A stretch of DNA of 64,000 nucleotides from Curtobacterium flaccumfaciens. GTDB lineage: Bacteria; Actinomycetota; Actinomycetes; Actinomycetales; Microbacteriaceae. The translations under genes were made by a program, and so were the position numbers. Position 1 is the first letter of the stretch. Every line of letters begins with the position of its first letter. Shown here piece after piece: positions 8,412 through 15,607 of this stretch. The notes under the pieces were generated by a model. The model was not told the DNA's origin. It did not search any database and saw only the letters and a list, made by a program, of their open reading frames with translations. The stretch is taken from contig NZ_JABMCF010000028.1 in NCBI RefSeq assembly GCF_013359815.1, forward strand, positions 1 through 64,000. The letters are read 5' to 3'.

Positions 8412-8672
8412 ATGCAGCTCGACCTCTGGACGTCCGCCTTCTGTGCGCCGTGTGCCGCCGCCCGCCGGGTGTCGGCCGAGGCGTCGGCGCTCGTCCCCGG
8501 GCTCACCGTGACCGAACGCGACGTGGCGGCACACCCCGACGACGCGGAAGACCTCGGTATCCGGTCCACGCCCACGATCATCGTGCGGCAGGACGACGGC
8601 ACCGAGGTCTTCCGTTCACCCGGCGTCCCGACCCGTGACCAACTCCTGCTCGCGGTGGCCAAGGCGCTCTGA
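8412..8672 (+). CDS. small thioredoxin/glutaredoxin-fold protein (CxxC)
   Basis: 86 residues. C11-A-P-C14 near the N-terminus (WTSAFCAPCAAARRV) and the cis-Pro region STPTIIV near residue 55-62 fit a minimal thioredoxin fold, as in glutaredoxin-like or NrdH-like proteins. A weak AGGA site precedes the ATG. The last 57 bp overlap, on the opposite strand, the 3' end of the putative glycosyltransferase gene. Likely role is thiol-disulfide exchange; the partner is unknown. Confidence 0.8.
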   Translation: MQLDLWTSAFCAPCAAARRVSAEASALVPGLTVTERDVAAHPDDAEDLGIRSTPTIIVRQDDGTEVFRSPGVPTRDQLLLAVAKAL

Positions 8673-10220
8673 ACGAGCCGCCGCCGCGGCCGGGGCAGCC
8701 GCCGCCGCGGCGGTCCCCGGCACGGGCACAGCGGCCCGCGCCCCCGCACGCTGCGACGTCGGCGCCGCCACCACGACGGGCTCCGGCGGATCGATCAGCG
8801 CCCGCACGCGTCGTGCCAGACGCTTCGCGCCCCGGATCGGCGCCCCGATGCCCAGTGCCACCAGCCCGAGCGGACTGCGATCGGCCCCACCGAGGGCGTT
8901 CTTCCGCTCCCACGCGCGGCGCAGCACCCCACCGCGACTCCGCCGAGCGGGTGCCCGGTCCACCAGTGTGCCGGCGTCCCGTCGGGCCATGAGCTCCACG
9001 AGCCGGTGCTGCCAGTCGTCCTCCGCGGCCGGGTGGAAGTAGTTGTCCCGCATCCACTCCGGCCGGACGACACCGAACCGTCCGTCAACCAGGTCGACGG
9101 CGTCACCCTCGAGGCCGCTCCCCGCGAACACCTCGTTGATCAGGTGCCGCCCGATCCCGAAGTCGGTCAGCGTGAGCGCGGGGACGCCCCGTGCCGCCGC
9201 CTCGAGCACCGCGGTCGAGCTGATCGTCACGAGCGCCACCGCACGGTCGAGGTGCTCGGCCATCGGTCCGCTCTCGACCACGAGGTTGGTCGGCGCGTCC
9301 GGGGGCACCAGGTCCGGGTACGGGTGCTCCTCGCGGTGCGTCTGGTGCTCGCCGGCCGCGGCGCGCGTCTTGATGACGACGCGCCACTCCGGGTGCGCCC
9401 GCGCCGTGTCCACGAGCCACCGCACGACGAGTGCCCGGTCGGCCCGCTCGAACGGCACACTCGGCTGCGCCGCGAAGACGACGGAGTCGCGGACGGTCGC
9501 GCCGACACCGCCGACACCGCCGACACCGCCGGTCGCGCCGGCACCCCGCGCGAACGGCAGCGTGGCGAGCGCGAAGTGCGGCTCGACGCCGCCCTCGCGC
9601 GCCATCTCCTCGTACGCGCGGACCTCGCGGTGGCTGTGCAGCACGAACAGGTCGGCCCGGGCACGGAAGAAGATGCCCTTCCACTTCGACGGGAACGAGA
9701 TCCCCGGCAGCCCCGACACCAGCACCGGCCGATTCGGGATCCGCCGGTGCACCTCGTCGATCACGAGCTCGGCCACCGGTCCGATCAACGACACGAGGAC
9801 GGCGTCCGGCGGGTCCTGTCGGAGCTCCTCGACGACGGCGTCGACGTCCTTCGGAGCGGGCGGTTCGCGGTGCAGGTGGGCGAGTCTGTGGTCGAGCCCG
9901 CGGAACGCCGACCGCAGCTGCTTTGGGCTCGCCGACCGCGGGGTCGCCACGGTGCGCAGCTCCAGGTCCCAGTCCGCCGGTGCGCTCGCCAGCAGGTGGG
10001 CGCCCCACTTCGCGAACGAGTCGGTGTCGACCAGGCCGACCACCCGTCGGACGCGTGGTGACGCGTCGGACGGGAGGCGCGCCTCCAGTCCGACCGTCGA
10101 CCCACCGCCGTCAGCCGGCGCGTCCAAGGCGCTGGTCCCGTCGACCGGGCCGGTCACGCGCCGACGCGACGCAGCTTCGCGAGCGGTGCCTGCTCGCCGG
10201 TGGTCGGATGGGGACTGCAT
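8616..10220 (-). CDS. putative glycosyltransferase (DUF6716-like, polysialyltransferase-type fold)
   Basis: 534 residues from the ATG at 10220, or 513 from a GTG at 10155-10157. The conserved region starts at VVGLVDTDSFAKWGAHLL. Later segments (VLVSGLPGISFPSKWKGIFFRARADLFVLHSHREV and ISSTAVLEAAARGVPALTLTDFGIG) look like a two-lobe GT-B transferase and match my memory of a family annotated DUF6716 beside actinobacterial neuAB genes. It probably transfers an activated nonulosonic acid to a surface glycan. Residues 44-49 are GLEARL, a dispersed-repeat peptide. There is a Gly/Val repeat (GGVGGVGGVG), and the C-terminal ~45 residues are Ala-rich low complexity overlapping the CxxC gene. Start choice is uncertain because of the 47-bp repeat. 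Confidence 0.7.
   Translation of the reverse strand: MQSPSDHRRAGTAREAASRRRVTGPVDGTSALDAPADGGGSTVGLEARLPSDASPRVRRVVGLVDTDSFAKWGAHLLASAPADWDLELRTVATPRSASPKQLRSAFRGLDHRLAHLHREPPAPKDVDAVVEELRQDPPDAVLVSLIGPVAELVIDEVHRRIPNRPVLVSGLPGISFPSKWKGIFFRARADLFVLHSHREVRAYEEMAREGGVEPHFALATLPFARGAGATGGVGGVGGVGATVRDSVVFAAQPSVPFERADRALVVRWLVDTARAHPEWRVVIKTRAAAGEHQTHREEHPYPDLVPPDAPTNLVVESGPMAEHLDRAVALVTISSTAVLEAAARGVPALTLTDFGIGRHLINEVFAGSGLEGDAVDLVDGRFGVVRPEWMRDNYFHPAAEDDWQHRLVELMARRDAGTLVDRAPARRSRGGVLRRAWERKNALGGADRSPLGLVALGIGAPIRGAKRLARRVRALIDPPEPVVVAAPTSQRAGARAAVPVPGTAAAAAAPAAAAARSERLGHREQELVTGRDAG
10154..10200. repeat. 47-bp direct repeat, copy 1 (neuB 3' end duplicated)
   Basis: Identical to 10225-10271. 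On the minus strand it spells the last codons of the synthase (GEQAPLAKLRRVGA and a TGA stop). Here its TGA overlaps a GTG that could start the glycosyltransferase, so this copy looks like the ancestral gene junction. Confidence 0.9.
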
Positions 10221-10224
10221 TCGC

Positions 10225-10271
10225 TCACGCGCCGACGCGACGCAGCTTCGCGAGCGGTGCCTGCTCGCCGG
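10225..10271. repeat. 47-bp direct repeat, copy 2 (in-frame 3' end of neuB)
   Basis: The copy used by the intact synthase reading frame, 71 bp from copy 1. The 24 bp between copies (10201-10224) are unrelated to the sequence beside either copy. Confidence 0.9.
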
Positions 10272-11097
10272 GGAAGATGCGCTTCACGCCGTCGCCGAGG
10301 GCGGTCTCGATGATGCGGATGTCGCGGGCGAGCGTCTTCAGGCCGTGCGGCTCGAGCGACGCGGCGTGGTCGGAGCCCCACATCGTGCGGTCGAGCGTGA
10401 TGTGGCGCTCGACGGCCGTGGCACCGAGGGCGACCGCGGCGATGGAGATCTGCAGGCCGGGCTCGTGGCCGGAGTAGCCGACGGGGACGCCCGCGTAGCG
10501 GTGGGCGAGGGTGTCGATCATGCGGAGGTTCGCCTCCTCGGCCGGCAGCGGGTAGGTCGACGTCGCGTGCATGAGGACGAGGCGGTCGGTGCCGAGGGCC
10601 TCGACGGCGGCGTCGATCTGCTCGAGCGTGGACATGCCGGTCGACAGGATGACGGGCTTGCCGGTCGCGGCGACGGCGGCGAGCATGCCGAGGTCGGTGA
10701 CGGACGCCGAGGCGATCTTGTACGCGACGACGTTGAGGTCCTCGAGGAAGTCGACCGACGGCTCGTCCCACGGCGACGCGAACCAGTCGAGCCCGCGGAG
10801 GGTCGCGTGGTCGCCGATCTCGATGTACTGGTCGCGGTCGAACTCGACGCGGTAGCGGTACTCCAGGTAGGTCATGTCGCCCCACGGGGTGCTGCGCGGG
10901 GTGTTCTTCATGTGCTCCGGCGTGGAGATCGCGGGGGTGCGCTTCTGGAACTTCACGGCCTGCAGGCCCGCGTCGGCCGCGACGTCGATGAGCTGCTTCG
11001 CGATGTCGACGTCGCCGTTGTGGTTGAGGCCGATCTCGCCGATGAGGTACGCGGGGTGGCCCGCGCCGATCGTGGACGTACCGATGGTGACGGTCAT
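10225..11097 (-). CDS. neuB: N-acetylneuraminate synthase family protein, lacks SAF domain
   Basis: Predicted to condense phosphoenolpyruvate with an N-acylated hexosamine to a 9-carbon nonulosonic acid; cytosolic. 290 residues, TIM barrel only. IGEIGLNHNGDVDIAKQLI at the start, KFQKR, FASPWDEPSVDFLEDLNVVAYKIASASV, LSTGM, HATSTYP and VGYSGHE are the conserved NeuB active-site segments. Typical NeuB proteins are ~340-350 residues with a C-terminal antifreeze-like (SAF) domain, which is absent here; the sequence ends after GVKRIFPGEQAPLAKLRRVGA. ATG start overlaps the stop of the cytidylyltransferase gene (ATGA). The exact sugar product is not known. Confidence 0.88.
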   Translation of the reverse strand: MTVTIGTSTIGAGHPAYLIGEIGLNHNGDVDIAKQLIDVAADAGLQAVKFQKRTPAISTPEHMKNTPRSTPWGDMTYLEYRYRVEFDRDQYIEIGDHATLRGLDWFASPWDEPSVDFLEDLNVVAYKIASASVTDLGMLAAVAATGKPVILSTGMSTLEQIDAAVEALGTDRLVLMHATSTYPLPAEEANLRMIDTLAHRYAGVPVGYSGHEPGLQISIAAVALGATAVERHITLDRTMWGSDHAASLEPHGLKTLARDIRIIETALGDGVKRIFPGEQAPLAKLRRVGA

Positions 11098-11837
11098 GGT
11101 GCTCCGTTCGGTGCGGGGGTGGCCCGCGTCGGGGATGGGTCTCGGGTCGTGGTGGGGGCGGGCGCTTCGGCGAGGGCTTCGGCGAGGGCCAGGTCGGCCT
11201 CGTCGTCGATGTCGATCGCGCCGGCACCGTCGACGACGGCCAGCTCGACGCGGCCGTGGAACCGGTGCCGGTTCTCGAGGAACCCCGCCGTCCGCATGAC
11301 GTAGAAGGCACCGGTCTCGCGGTACTCGGGCTCCCGGTCCTGCCGGCGGGGCCTGGTCGCAGCGTCGTGGTTCACCGCCACCGCGGTGCCGTCCGGGGCG
11401 GTCCGCCACAGGAACGCGTGCGACGGCGTGGCGGCGAACACCGCGTCGGCGTGCCCGTCGACCACGCGCGCGACGGCGGCGTCGAGGTCGGCCGGGTCGA
11501 TGAACGGCGAGGTCGCCTGCAGGAAGACGAGGACCTCGGGCAGCGGCGTGCTGATCGCGTCGAGGACGTGCAGCAGGGCGGACTCCGAGGACGCCTCGTC
11601 ACCGGCGAGCTCGGCCGGACGGCGGACCACGGCGGCACCGGCGGCGACCGCCTCGGCAGCGATGGCGTCACCGTCGGTCGTGACGACGACCTCGTCGATG
11701 CGGGTGGCACGTCGTGCCGAGTCGACCGCTCGCCGGACCAGCGAACGACCCGCGACCGTGCGCAGGTTCTTGCCGGGGATCCCCTTCGACCCGGCACGTG
11801 CGGGCACGACGGCGAGGACGGAACCGGTGGTGCGCAT
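11094..11837 (-). CDS. neuA: acylneuraminate cytidylyltransferase family protein
   Basis: Activates a nonulosonic acid as its CMP-sugar. 247 residues. VLAVVPARAGSKGIPGKNLRTVAGRSLV is the signature nucleotide-binding N-terminus, followed by VVVTTDGD, RPAELAGDEASSESALLHVLD and FLQATSPFIDPADLDAAV. The C-terminal end (DIDDEADLALAEALAEA) matches the family's IDxxxDL motif, then an unconserved Thr/Pro-rich tail. A minus-strand TAGCGT at 11845-11850 is 7 nt from the ATG, consistent with a leaderless start of a neuA-neuB-glycosyltransferase operon. Confidence 0.9.
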   Translation of the reverse strand: MRTTGSVLAVVPARAGSKGIPGKNLRTVAGRSLVRRAVDSARRATRIDEVVVTTDGDAIAAEAVAAGAAVVRRPAELAGDEASSESALLHVLDAISTPLPEVLVFLQATSPFIDPADLDAAVARVVDGHADAVFAATPSHAFLWRTAPDGTAVAVNHDAATRPRRQDREPEYRETGAFYVMRTAGFLENRHRFHGRVELAVVDGAGAIDIDDEADLALAEALAEAPAPTTTRDPSPTRATPAPNGAP

Positions 11838-11972
11838 GCTCCGGACGCTACGAAGCGCGGGTGTCGCGGAGGGGAACGGGGAGCAGACGGCGGCCGACCG
11901 TTGGGCGACCGCCGGGTCCTGTCACGGCGACGCGGTGGGGCGCGCATCGAGCGTCCGGGGGCTGCTCGCCGC

Positions 11973-11978
11973 TACAAT
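11973..11978 (+). promoter_or_regulatory. -10 box of tRNA-Arg
   Basis: TACAAT, a near-consensus -10 hexamer, lies 11 nt before the first base of tRNA-Arg. No strong -35 box was identified. Confidence 0.55.
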
Positions 11979-11989
11979 CGACGCTGCTC

Positions 11990-12062
11990 GCCTCCGTAGC
12001 TCAGTGGATAGAGCAGGTGGTTTCTACCCACCGTGCCGCGGGTTCGATTCCTGCCGGGGGCG
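11990..12062 (+). tRNA. tRNA-Arg (UCU anticodon)
   Basis: Acceptor GCCTCCG pairs with CGGGGGC (12055-12061, one G-T pair). D-arm AGCTCAGTGGATAGAGC, anticodon stem GGTGG/CCACC around TTTCTAC gives anticodon TCT, and the T-loop is GGTTCGATTCC. CCA is not encoded (CCG follows the discriminator). Confidence 0.94.
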
Positions 12063-12070
12063 CCGAAGAC

Positions 12071-12109
12071 GAACAGGGCCGCCATCCTCTCCGGATGGCG
12101 GCCCTGTTC
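12071..12109. terminator. strong bidirectional hairpin terminator
   Basis: A perfect 17-bp stem (GAACAGGGCCGCCATCC, 12071-12087, with its inverse 12093-12109) and 5-nt loop TCTCC. It sits between tRNA-Arg and the convergent membrane-protein gene, so it can serve both; the U-rich tail is weak on both sides. Confidence 0.85.
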
Positions 12110-12128
12110 TCGTCGTGGGGGGGGGTGG

Positions 12129-13457
12129 TTACTCGTCGTCGTCCGCGGCGCGGCGTCGGAGTTCGGCGGCGCTGATCGGCTGCGTGTACGGCGCCTCCGA
12201 GGTCTCGTTCGCGTCGGCCGGCTCGGCGGGGACCTGGTTCAGACGCGTCGGGACGGACGTGGTGTTCGTCGCGCCGGGGGAGTCGACCCGGGGTGCCGAT
12301 GCGGGCGGGACGTCGTTCGCGGGCGCCCGGTTGACGTGGGCGTCGGCCGCGGTGGGCGTCGCGACGGGGCGGTCGGACGAGGACGGACGGTCGTTCCGCG
12401 GTGCGCGGTCGGTGTCGCCGAAGGCGCGGGTGGCGCTCGCGTCGCCGGGTGCGCGGGTGGCGCTCGCGTCGCCGAAGGCCCGCGTGGCGCTGTCGTCGTC
12501 CACGACCTCGGTGTCGTCCGTGCCGCGGCCCTGGACGGAGCGGGCGGGCGAGGTCGGGGTACCGAGCGCCGGACGGACCGGGGGTGCAGCCTCGTCGTTG
12601 CCGTAGACGCGAGTGGTGTTGTCACCGAAGGAGCGCGTGGCGTTCTGGTCGGCGCTGCCGCGGTTCGGGTTCGTGCCCGCGCCACGGTTCACGGAGAACG
12701 ACGGGGTCGTCCCGCCGGCGGCACCGGCAGACGCAGCGGGCGCGGCAGCACCGGCTGTGGCAGCTGCAGCGGTCGGCGCCGGAGGAGTCGAGGGTGCGGA
12801 CGCGGGGCGCTGGGCCGGACGCAGCGAGGTCGTCGTCGGGGTGGGACGCTCGGCGGGAGCGGCCGCAGCCGGCGCCGGGGACTGTGCCTGCGTGCGAGGG
12901 GCCTCGGCCTGGTCGGCGTTCCAGTCCTGCTGGCGCTTGATCAGGTCGGCGTCGGGGTCCGGGGACTCGAACTTCCAGCGCTCGAGGTCGGCCTTGAAGA
13001 GCTTGCGCGCACGGCTCGGTCGCGCCTGCCAGTCGAGCAGGCGGTCACGGAACTCGGCGAGGGACTGGTCCGCCTGGAAGCTGAACGTCGACGAGTTCTT
13101 CTTGATGTCGGCGATCTCGTGCTGGGCCCAGTTCGCGGCCAGCGGCGCACCCTGCACGGGGAGCAGGCGCAGCCGGATGTCGGCGTCCTCGGCGAGGTGG
13201 TCAGCGTACGCACGCTCGTCGTGTCCGAGCGATCCCCATGCCGCTGCCTTGCGCGCAGCCGTCAGGATCGCGGCGACGGCCGCGTTCTTCGATTCCCGCT
13301 CCTGGAGCGCCACGACCCGCTTGGTCGCGCTGCGCCCGATGAGCGCCGCGATGACGCCCGCCACGACGATGGCGACGAAGGGGATCACAGCGCCCGAGAG
13401 CACCCGCCAACCCGTGTCGGACGAAGTCCAGTCGGTCAGGTCGTTCCACCAGTCCAT
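12129..13457 (-). CDS. membrane-anchored protein with long Pro/Ala/Thr-rich tail and ATRAFGD repeats
   Basis: 442 residues, no known domain. One transmembrane helix (about residues 18-41) follows a short Trp-rich N-terminus. Residues 42-185 are a charged, helical cytosolic region. The rest is low complexity, rich in Pro, Ala and Thr. The tail holds five related heptads: 273-279 ATRSFGD, 281-287 TTRVYGN, 324-330 ATRAFGD, 333-339 ATRAPGD and 342-348 ATRAFGD; the last three lie in a 27-bp tandem DNA repeat. The acidic TDDTEVVDDDSATRAFGD context looks like a Ser/Thr-kinase/FHA-type phosphothreonine target, but that is only a guess. Monocistronic and convergent with tRNA-Arg. Confidence 0.8.
   Translation of the reverse strand: MDWWNDLTDWTSSDTGWRVLSGAVIPFVAIVVAGVIAALIGRSATKRVVALQERESKNAAVAAILTAARKAAAWGSLGHDERAYADHLAEDADIRLRLLPVQGAPLAANWAQHEIADIKKNSSTFSFQADQSLAEFRDRLLDWQARPSRARKLFKADLERWKFESPDPDADLIKRQQDWNADQAEAPRTQAQSPAPAAAAPAERPTPTTTSLRPAQRPASAPSTPPAPTAAAATAGAAAPAASAGAAGGTTPSFSVNRGAGTNPNRGSADQNATRSFGDNTTRVYGNDEAAPPVRPALGTPTSPARSVQGRGTDDTEVVDDDSATRAFGDASATRAPGDASATRAFGDTDRAPRNDRPSSSDRPVATPTAADAHVNRAPANDVPPASAPRVDSPGATNTTSVPTRLNQVPAEPADANETSEAPYTQPISAAELRRRAADDDE
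12412..12500. repeat. 27-bp tandem repeat inside the membrane-protein gene
   Basis: About three units with core GGCGCTCGCGTCGCCG, encoding the 9-residue period SATRAFGDA on the minus strand. The middle unit carries a change giving Pro instead of Phe. Confidence 0.75.
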
Positions 13458-13546
13458 GCGCGCACCATACCCACGGAACGGTCAGGCGTCGGGGAGGCCG
13501 GACGGCGTTCCGTGCATCCCGGTGCAGATGATTCCAATGTGGAACA

Positions 13547-13813
13547 TCATGACCAGCGCAGGGTGTCCACGGCGTCGTCGGCGGACCACACGCTCGGCAG
13601 CTCGACGAACCGGCGCTCGGTCGCGACGTACCGGCGGGCACGGTAGGCGGTGTCACCGGCGACGTCGATGCGGTCGACGTACCCGACGATCTCACCGTTG
13701 GCCCGGGTGACCCGGCTCAGGTCGTCGCGGACGTCGAGGATGCGGTAGTCGCCCCGGGCGCGGGCCAGCGGGACGGTGCGGATCCGCAGTGCGGGATCGG
13801 TGATGGTCTGCAT
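13547..13813 (-). CDS. hypothetical protein, 88 aa
   Basis: Begins MQTITDPALRIRTVPLARA after a strong AGGAGG ribosome-binding site at 13819-13824 on the minus strand. No domain recognised. The core (YRILDVRDDLSRVTRANGEIVGYVDRIDVAGDTAYRARRY) has the look of a small beta-barrel or PRC-like fold, but this is not established. It is divergent from msrA, with 150 bp between the start codons. Confidence 0.75.
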   Translation of the reverse strand: MQTITDPALRIRTVPLARARGDYRILDVRDDLSRVTRANGEIVGYVDRIDVAGDTAYRARRYVATERRFVELPSVWSADDAVDTLRWS

Positions 13814-13963
13814 CGCTGGCCTCCTGGTCGGTGTGGTGCCGACGCTACGGGGGACCACCGACACGCCGAGGGGCAACGTCCGATCTGGGGAACAGGGTCT
13901 CCGCACACACTGTTGTGGAGGAACGACGGGGCTGCACGGGCAGCCCGGAGAGAGGTTGTGGCC

Positions 13964-14491
13964 ATGACCACGTTCGTGCTCGCAGGTGGATGTTTCTGGT
14001 GTCTCGACGCCGTGTACCGCACGCTCCAGGGTGTGCAGGACGTGGTGTCCGGCTACGTCGGCGGACGGGTCGAGGAGCCCTCGTACGAACTGGTGTGCAC
14101 CGGGAGGACGGGGCATGCCGAGGCGGTCGCGGTGACGTTCGACGAGTCGATGATCCCGGCCGACGTGATCCTCGACGTCTTCTTCACGCTGCACGACCCC
14201 CGGCAGCTGAACCGCCAGGGGGCCGACGTCGGCACGCAGTACCGCTCGGCGATGTTCCCGGCCGACGACGCGCAGCGCGAGCTGTCCGAGCGCGCGATCG
14301 AGCGGGCGTCGGACATCTGGGACGGCGGCATCGTCACCACCATCGAGCCGCTCTCGACGTTCTGGACGGCAGAGGAGTACCACCAGGACTTCTTCGCGAA
14401 GAACCCCGGACAGGGCTACTGCCTCGCAGTCGCGCTGCCCAAGGTGAACAAGGTGCGGAAGGCCTACAGTCAGTACATCCTGGCGTCCTGA
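13964..14491 (+). CDS. msrA: peptide-methionine (S)-S-oxide reductase MsrA
   Basis: Repairs oxidised methionine in proteins using thioredoxin; cytosolic. 175 residues with the catalytic GGCFWC motif at 8-13 (C10 catalytic). Other family blocks are VVSGYVGG, YELVCTGRTGHAEAV, FFTLHDPRQLNRQGADVGTQYRS and EEYHQDFFAKNPGQGYC; the Cys in the last block is a candidate resolving residue. GGAGAGAGG lies upstream of the ATG. An upstream in-frame GTG would add residues without family similarity. Confidence 0.96.
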   Translation: MTTFVLAGGCFWCLDAVYRTLQGVQDVVSGYVGGRVEEPSYELVCTGRTGHAEAVAVTFDESMIPADVILDVFFTLHDPRQLNRQGADVGTQYRSAMFPADDAQRELSERAIERASDIWDGGIVTTIEPLSTFWTAEEYHQDFFAKNPGQGYCLAVALPKVNKVRKAYSQYILAS

Positions 14492-14528
14492 CCCCGGGGC
14501 GGCAGGGCCACAAGGAGGTGGTTCGAAC

Positions 14529-14732
14529 ATGACGGACAACACGGGAACCTGGGTCGCAATCGGTCCGGCCGGAGCGGTGGGCAGCATCCACCGCGCGGCG
14601 GACGGGTTCCAGGTCGAGCTCTACGGACGACGACGGGTGGGCGGGCCGTACCCGTCCCTCGAGTCCGCGAAGGGCGCGGTCCACGCCGCGCTCGGACCGT
14701 TGGCCGCCCGGCCCGAGTTCCGAGCGCACTGA
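14529..14732 (+). CDS. small hypothetical protein, 67 aa
   Basis: Starts MTDNTGTWVAIGPAGAVGSIHR after a perfect AAGGAGGT Shine-Dalgarno at 14513-14520. No family recognised; it looks like one compact alpha/beta domain, with GGPYPSLESAKGAVHAALGPL as a probable helix. It lies 37 bp after msrA and may be co-transcribed. Confidence 0.75.
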   Translation: MTDNTGTWVAIGPAGAVGSIHRAADGFQVELYGRRRVGGPYPSLESAKGAVHAALGPLAARPEFRAH

Positions 14733-14804
14733 CCGGGTCCGGACAGGAGGCCCGGGGGACTCGTCCTCCCCAGGTCACCTGATCGGGTCCACACGCCACA
14801 GATC

Positions 14805-14836
14805 GAGCCCGGGGTCGCTGACGCGGCCCCGGGCTC
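14805..14836 (+). terminator. hairpin terminator after the 67-aa gene
   Basis: GAGCCCGGGG (14805-14814) and its inverse CCCCGGGCTC (14827-14836) form a 10-bp GC stem with a 12-nt loop. No T-tract follows. It ends 15 nt before the ssb start, so it could also affect ssb expression. Confidence 0.5.
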
Positions 14837-14851
14837 CGTGACGATCGACGC

Positions 14852-15535
14852 ATGAACGACATCATCACCGTCTGCGGAATCGTCGCCACCGAGCCCCGGC
14901 ACCTCGTCACCGAGACCGGCATCGCCATCACGAGTCTCCGACTCGCCTCACCCTCGCGCCGCTGGGACCGGGCCACCGCCGCCTGGGTCAACGGCGCCAC
15001 CAACTGGTACACCGTCACCGCGTTCCGGTCGCTCGCGTCGAACGTGTACAAGTCCCTGAAGAAGGGCGACCGGATCGTCGTCGCCGGCCGGGTCCGCATC
15101 CGTACGTGGGAACGCGACGGTCGCGGCGGAACCTCGGTCGAGATCGACGCCGACGGCATCGGCCACGACCTGGCGTGGGGGATCAGCAACTGGCTGCGGG
15201 TGCCGCGGCAGGTCGGCGACGGCACCTCGGGGCAGGGTGGCCTGCGCGGGGTGGACCCCCGCACCGGCGAGGTCCGTGACCCCGCGGGGCACGGCGCTGG
15301 TCAGGGGGCGGACCACGGCGCGGAGTCGGACGGTTCGCACGACCACGCACCGGCGACCGAGCACGGTCCGGACGGTGACGGTGACGGCGACGTCGACGGG
15401 GTGCACGGGGCACCGCCGCCCGGCGACGGCGAGGAGCCCGCGGGGCCGTCCGAGCACGTCCTCGAACAGGACGCCGCCCCCTGGGACCCCGCGCCGCCCC
15501 TCGACGACCACGCCCACGACGCCGAAGCGGCCTGA
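14852..15535 (+). CDS. single-stranded DNA-binding protein (SSB family)
   Basis: 227 residues. The N-terminal ~110 residues are an OB fold: MNDIITVCGIVATEPRH, ITSLRLASPSRRWDRATAAWVNGATNWYTVTAFRSLASNVYKSLKKGDRIVVAGRVRIRTWE. The remaining half is a disordered tail rich in Gly, Asp, His and Pro. The tail does not end in the canonical DDDIPF-type tip, which suggests a secondary, actinobacterial SSB paralogue rather than the main replication SSB. No Shine-Dalgarno is obvious before the ATG. Confidence 0.88.
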   Translation: MNDIITVCGIVATEPRHLVTETGIAITSLRLASPSRRWDRATAAWVNGATNWYTVTAFRSLASNVYKSLKKGDRIVVAGRVRIRTWERDGRGGTSVEIDADGIGHDLAWGISNWLRVPRQVGDGTSGQGGLRGVDPRTGEVRDPAGHGAGQGADHGAESDGSHDHAPATEHGPDGDGDGDVDGVHGAPPPGDGEEPAGPSEHVLEQDAAPWDPAPPLDDHAHDAEAA

Positions 15536-15607
15536 CCCGCACGCCGACCGGAGTCAGGGTGCGGATCAGGCCGCCGGGTGCGCGTGCGGTTCACCGCGTC
15601 GCGTCGG

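Noticed and set aside
5505..8672. 1055-codon plus-strand frame through the repeat cluster
   Set aside because: Crosses palindrome repeats and antisense of MFS and marR; only the last 87 codons (CxxC protein) are real.
10154..11311. Alternative 385-codon frame across neuB
   Set aside because: Only its last codons resemble NeuB, through the 47-bp duplication; the rest is an out-of-frame Arg/Pro-rich shadow.
4722..12062. Genomic island between tRNA-His and tRNA-Arg
   Set aside because: No integrase, no direct repeats of the tRNA 3' ends and no change in base composition were found; both flanks hold ordinary genes.
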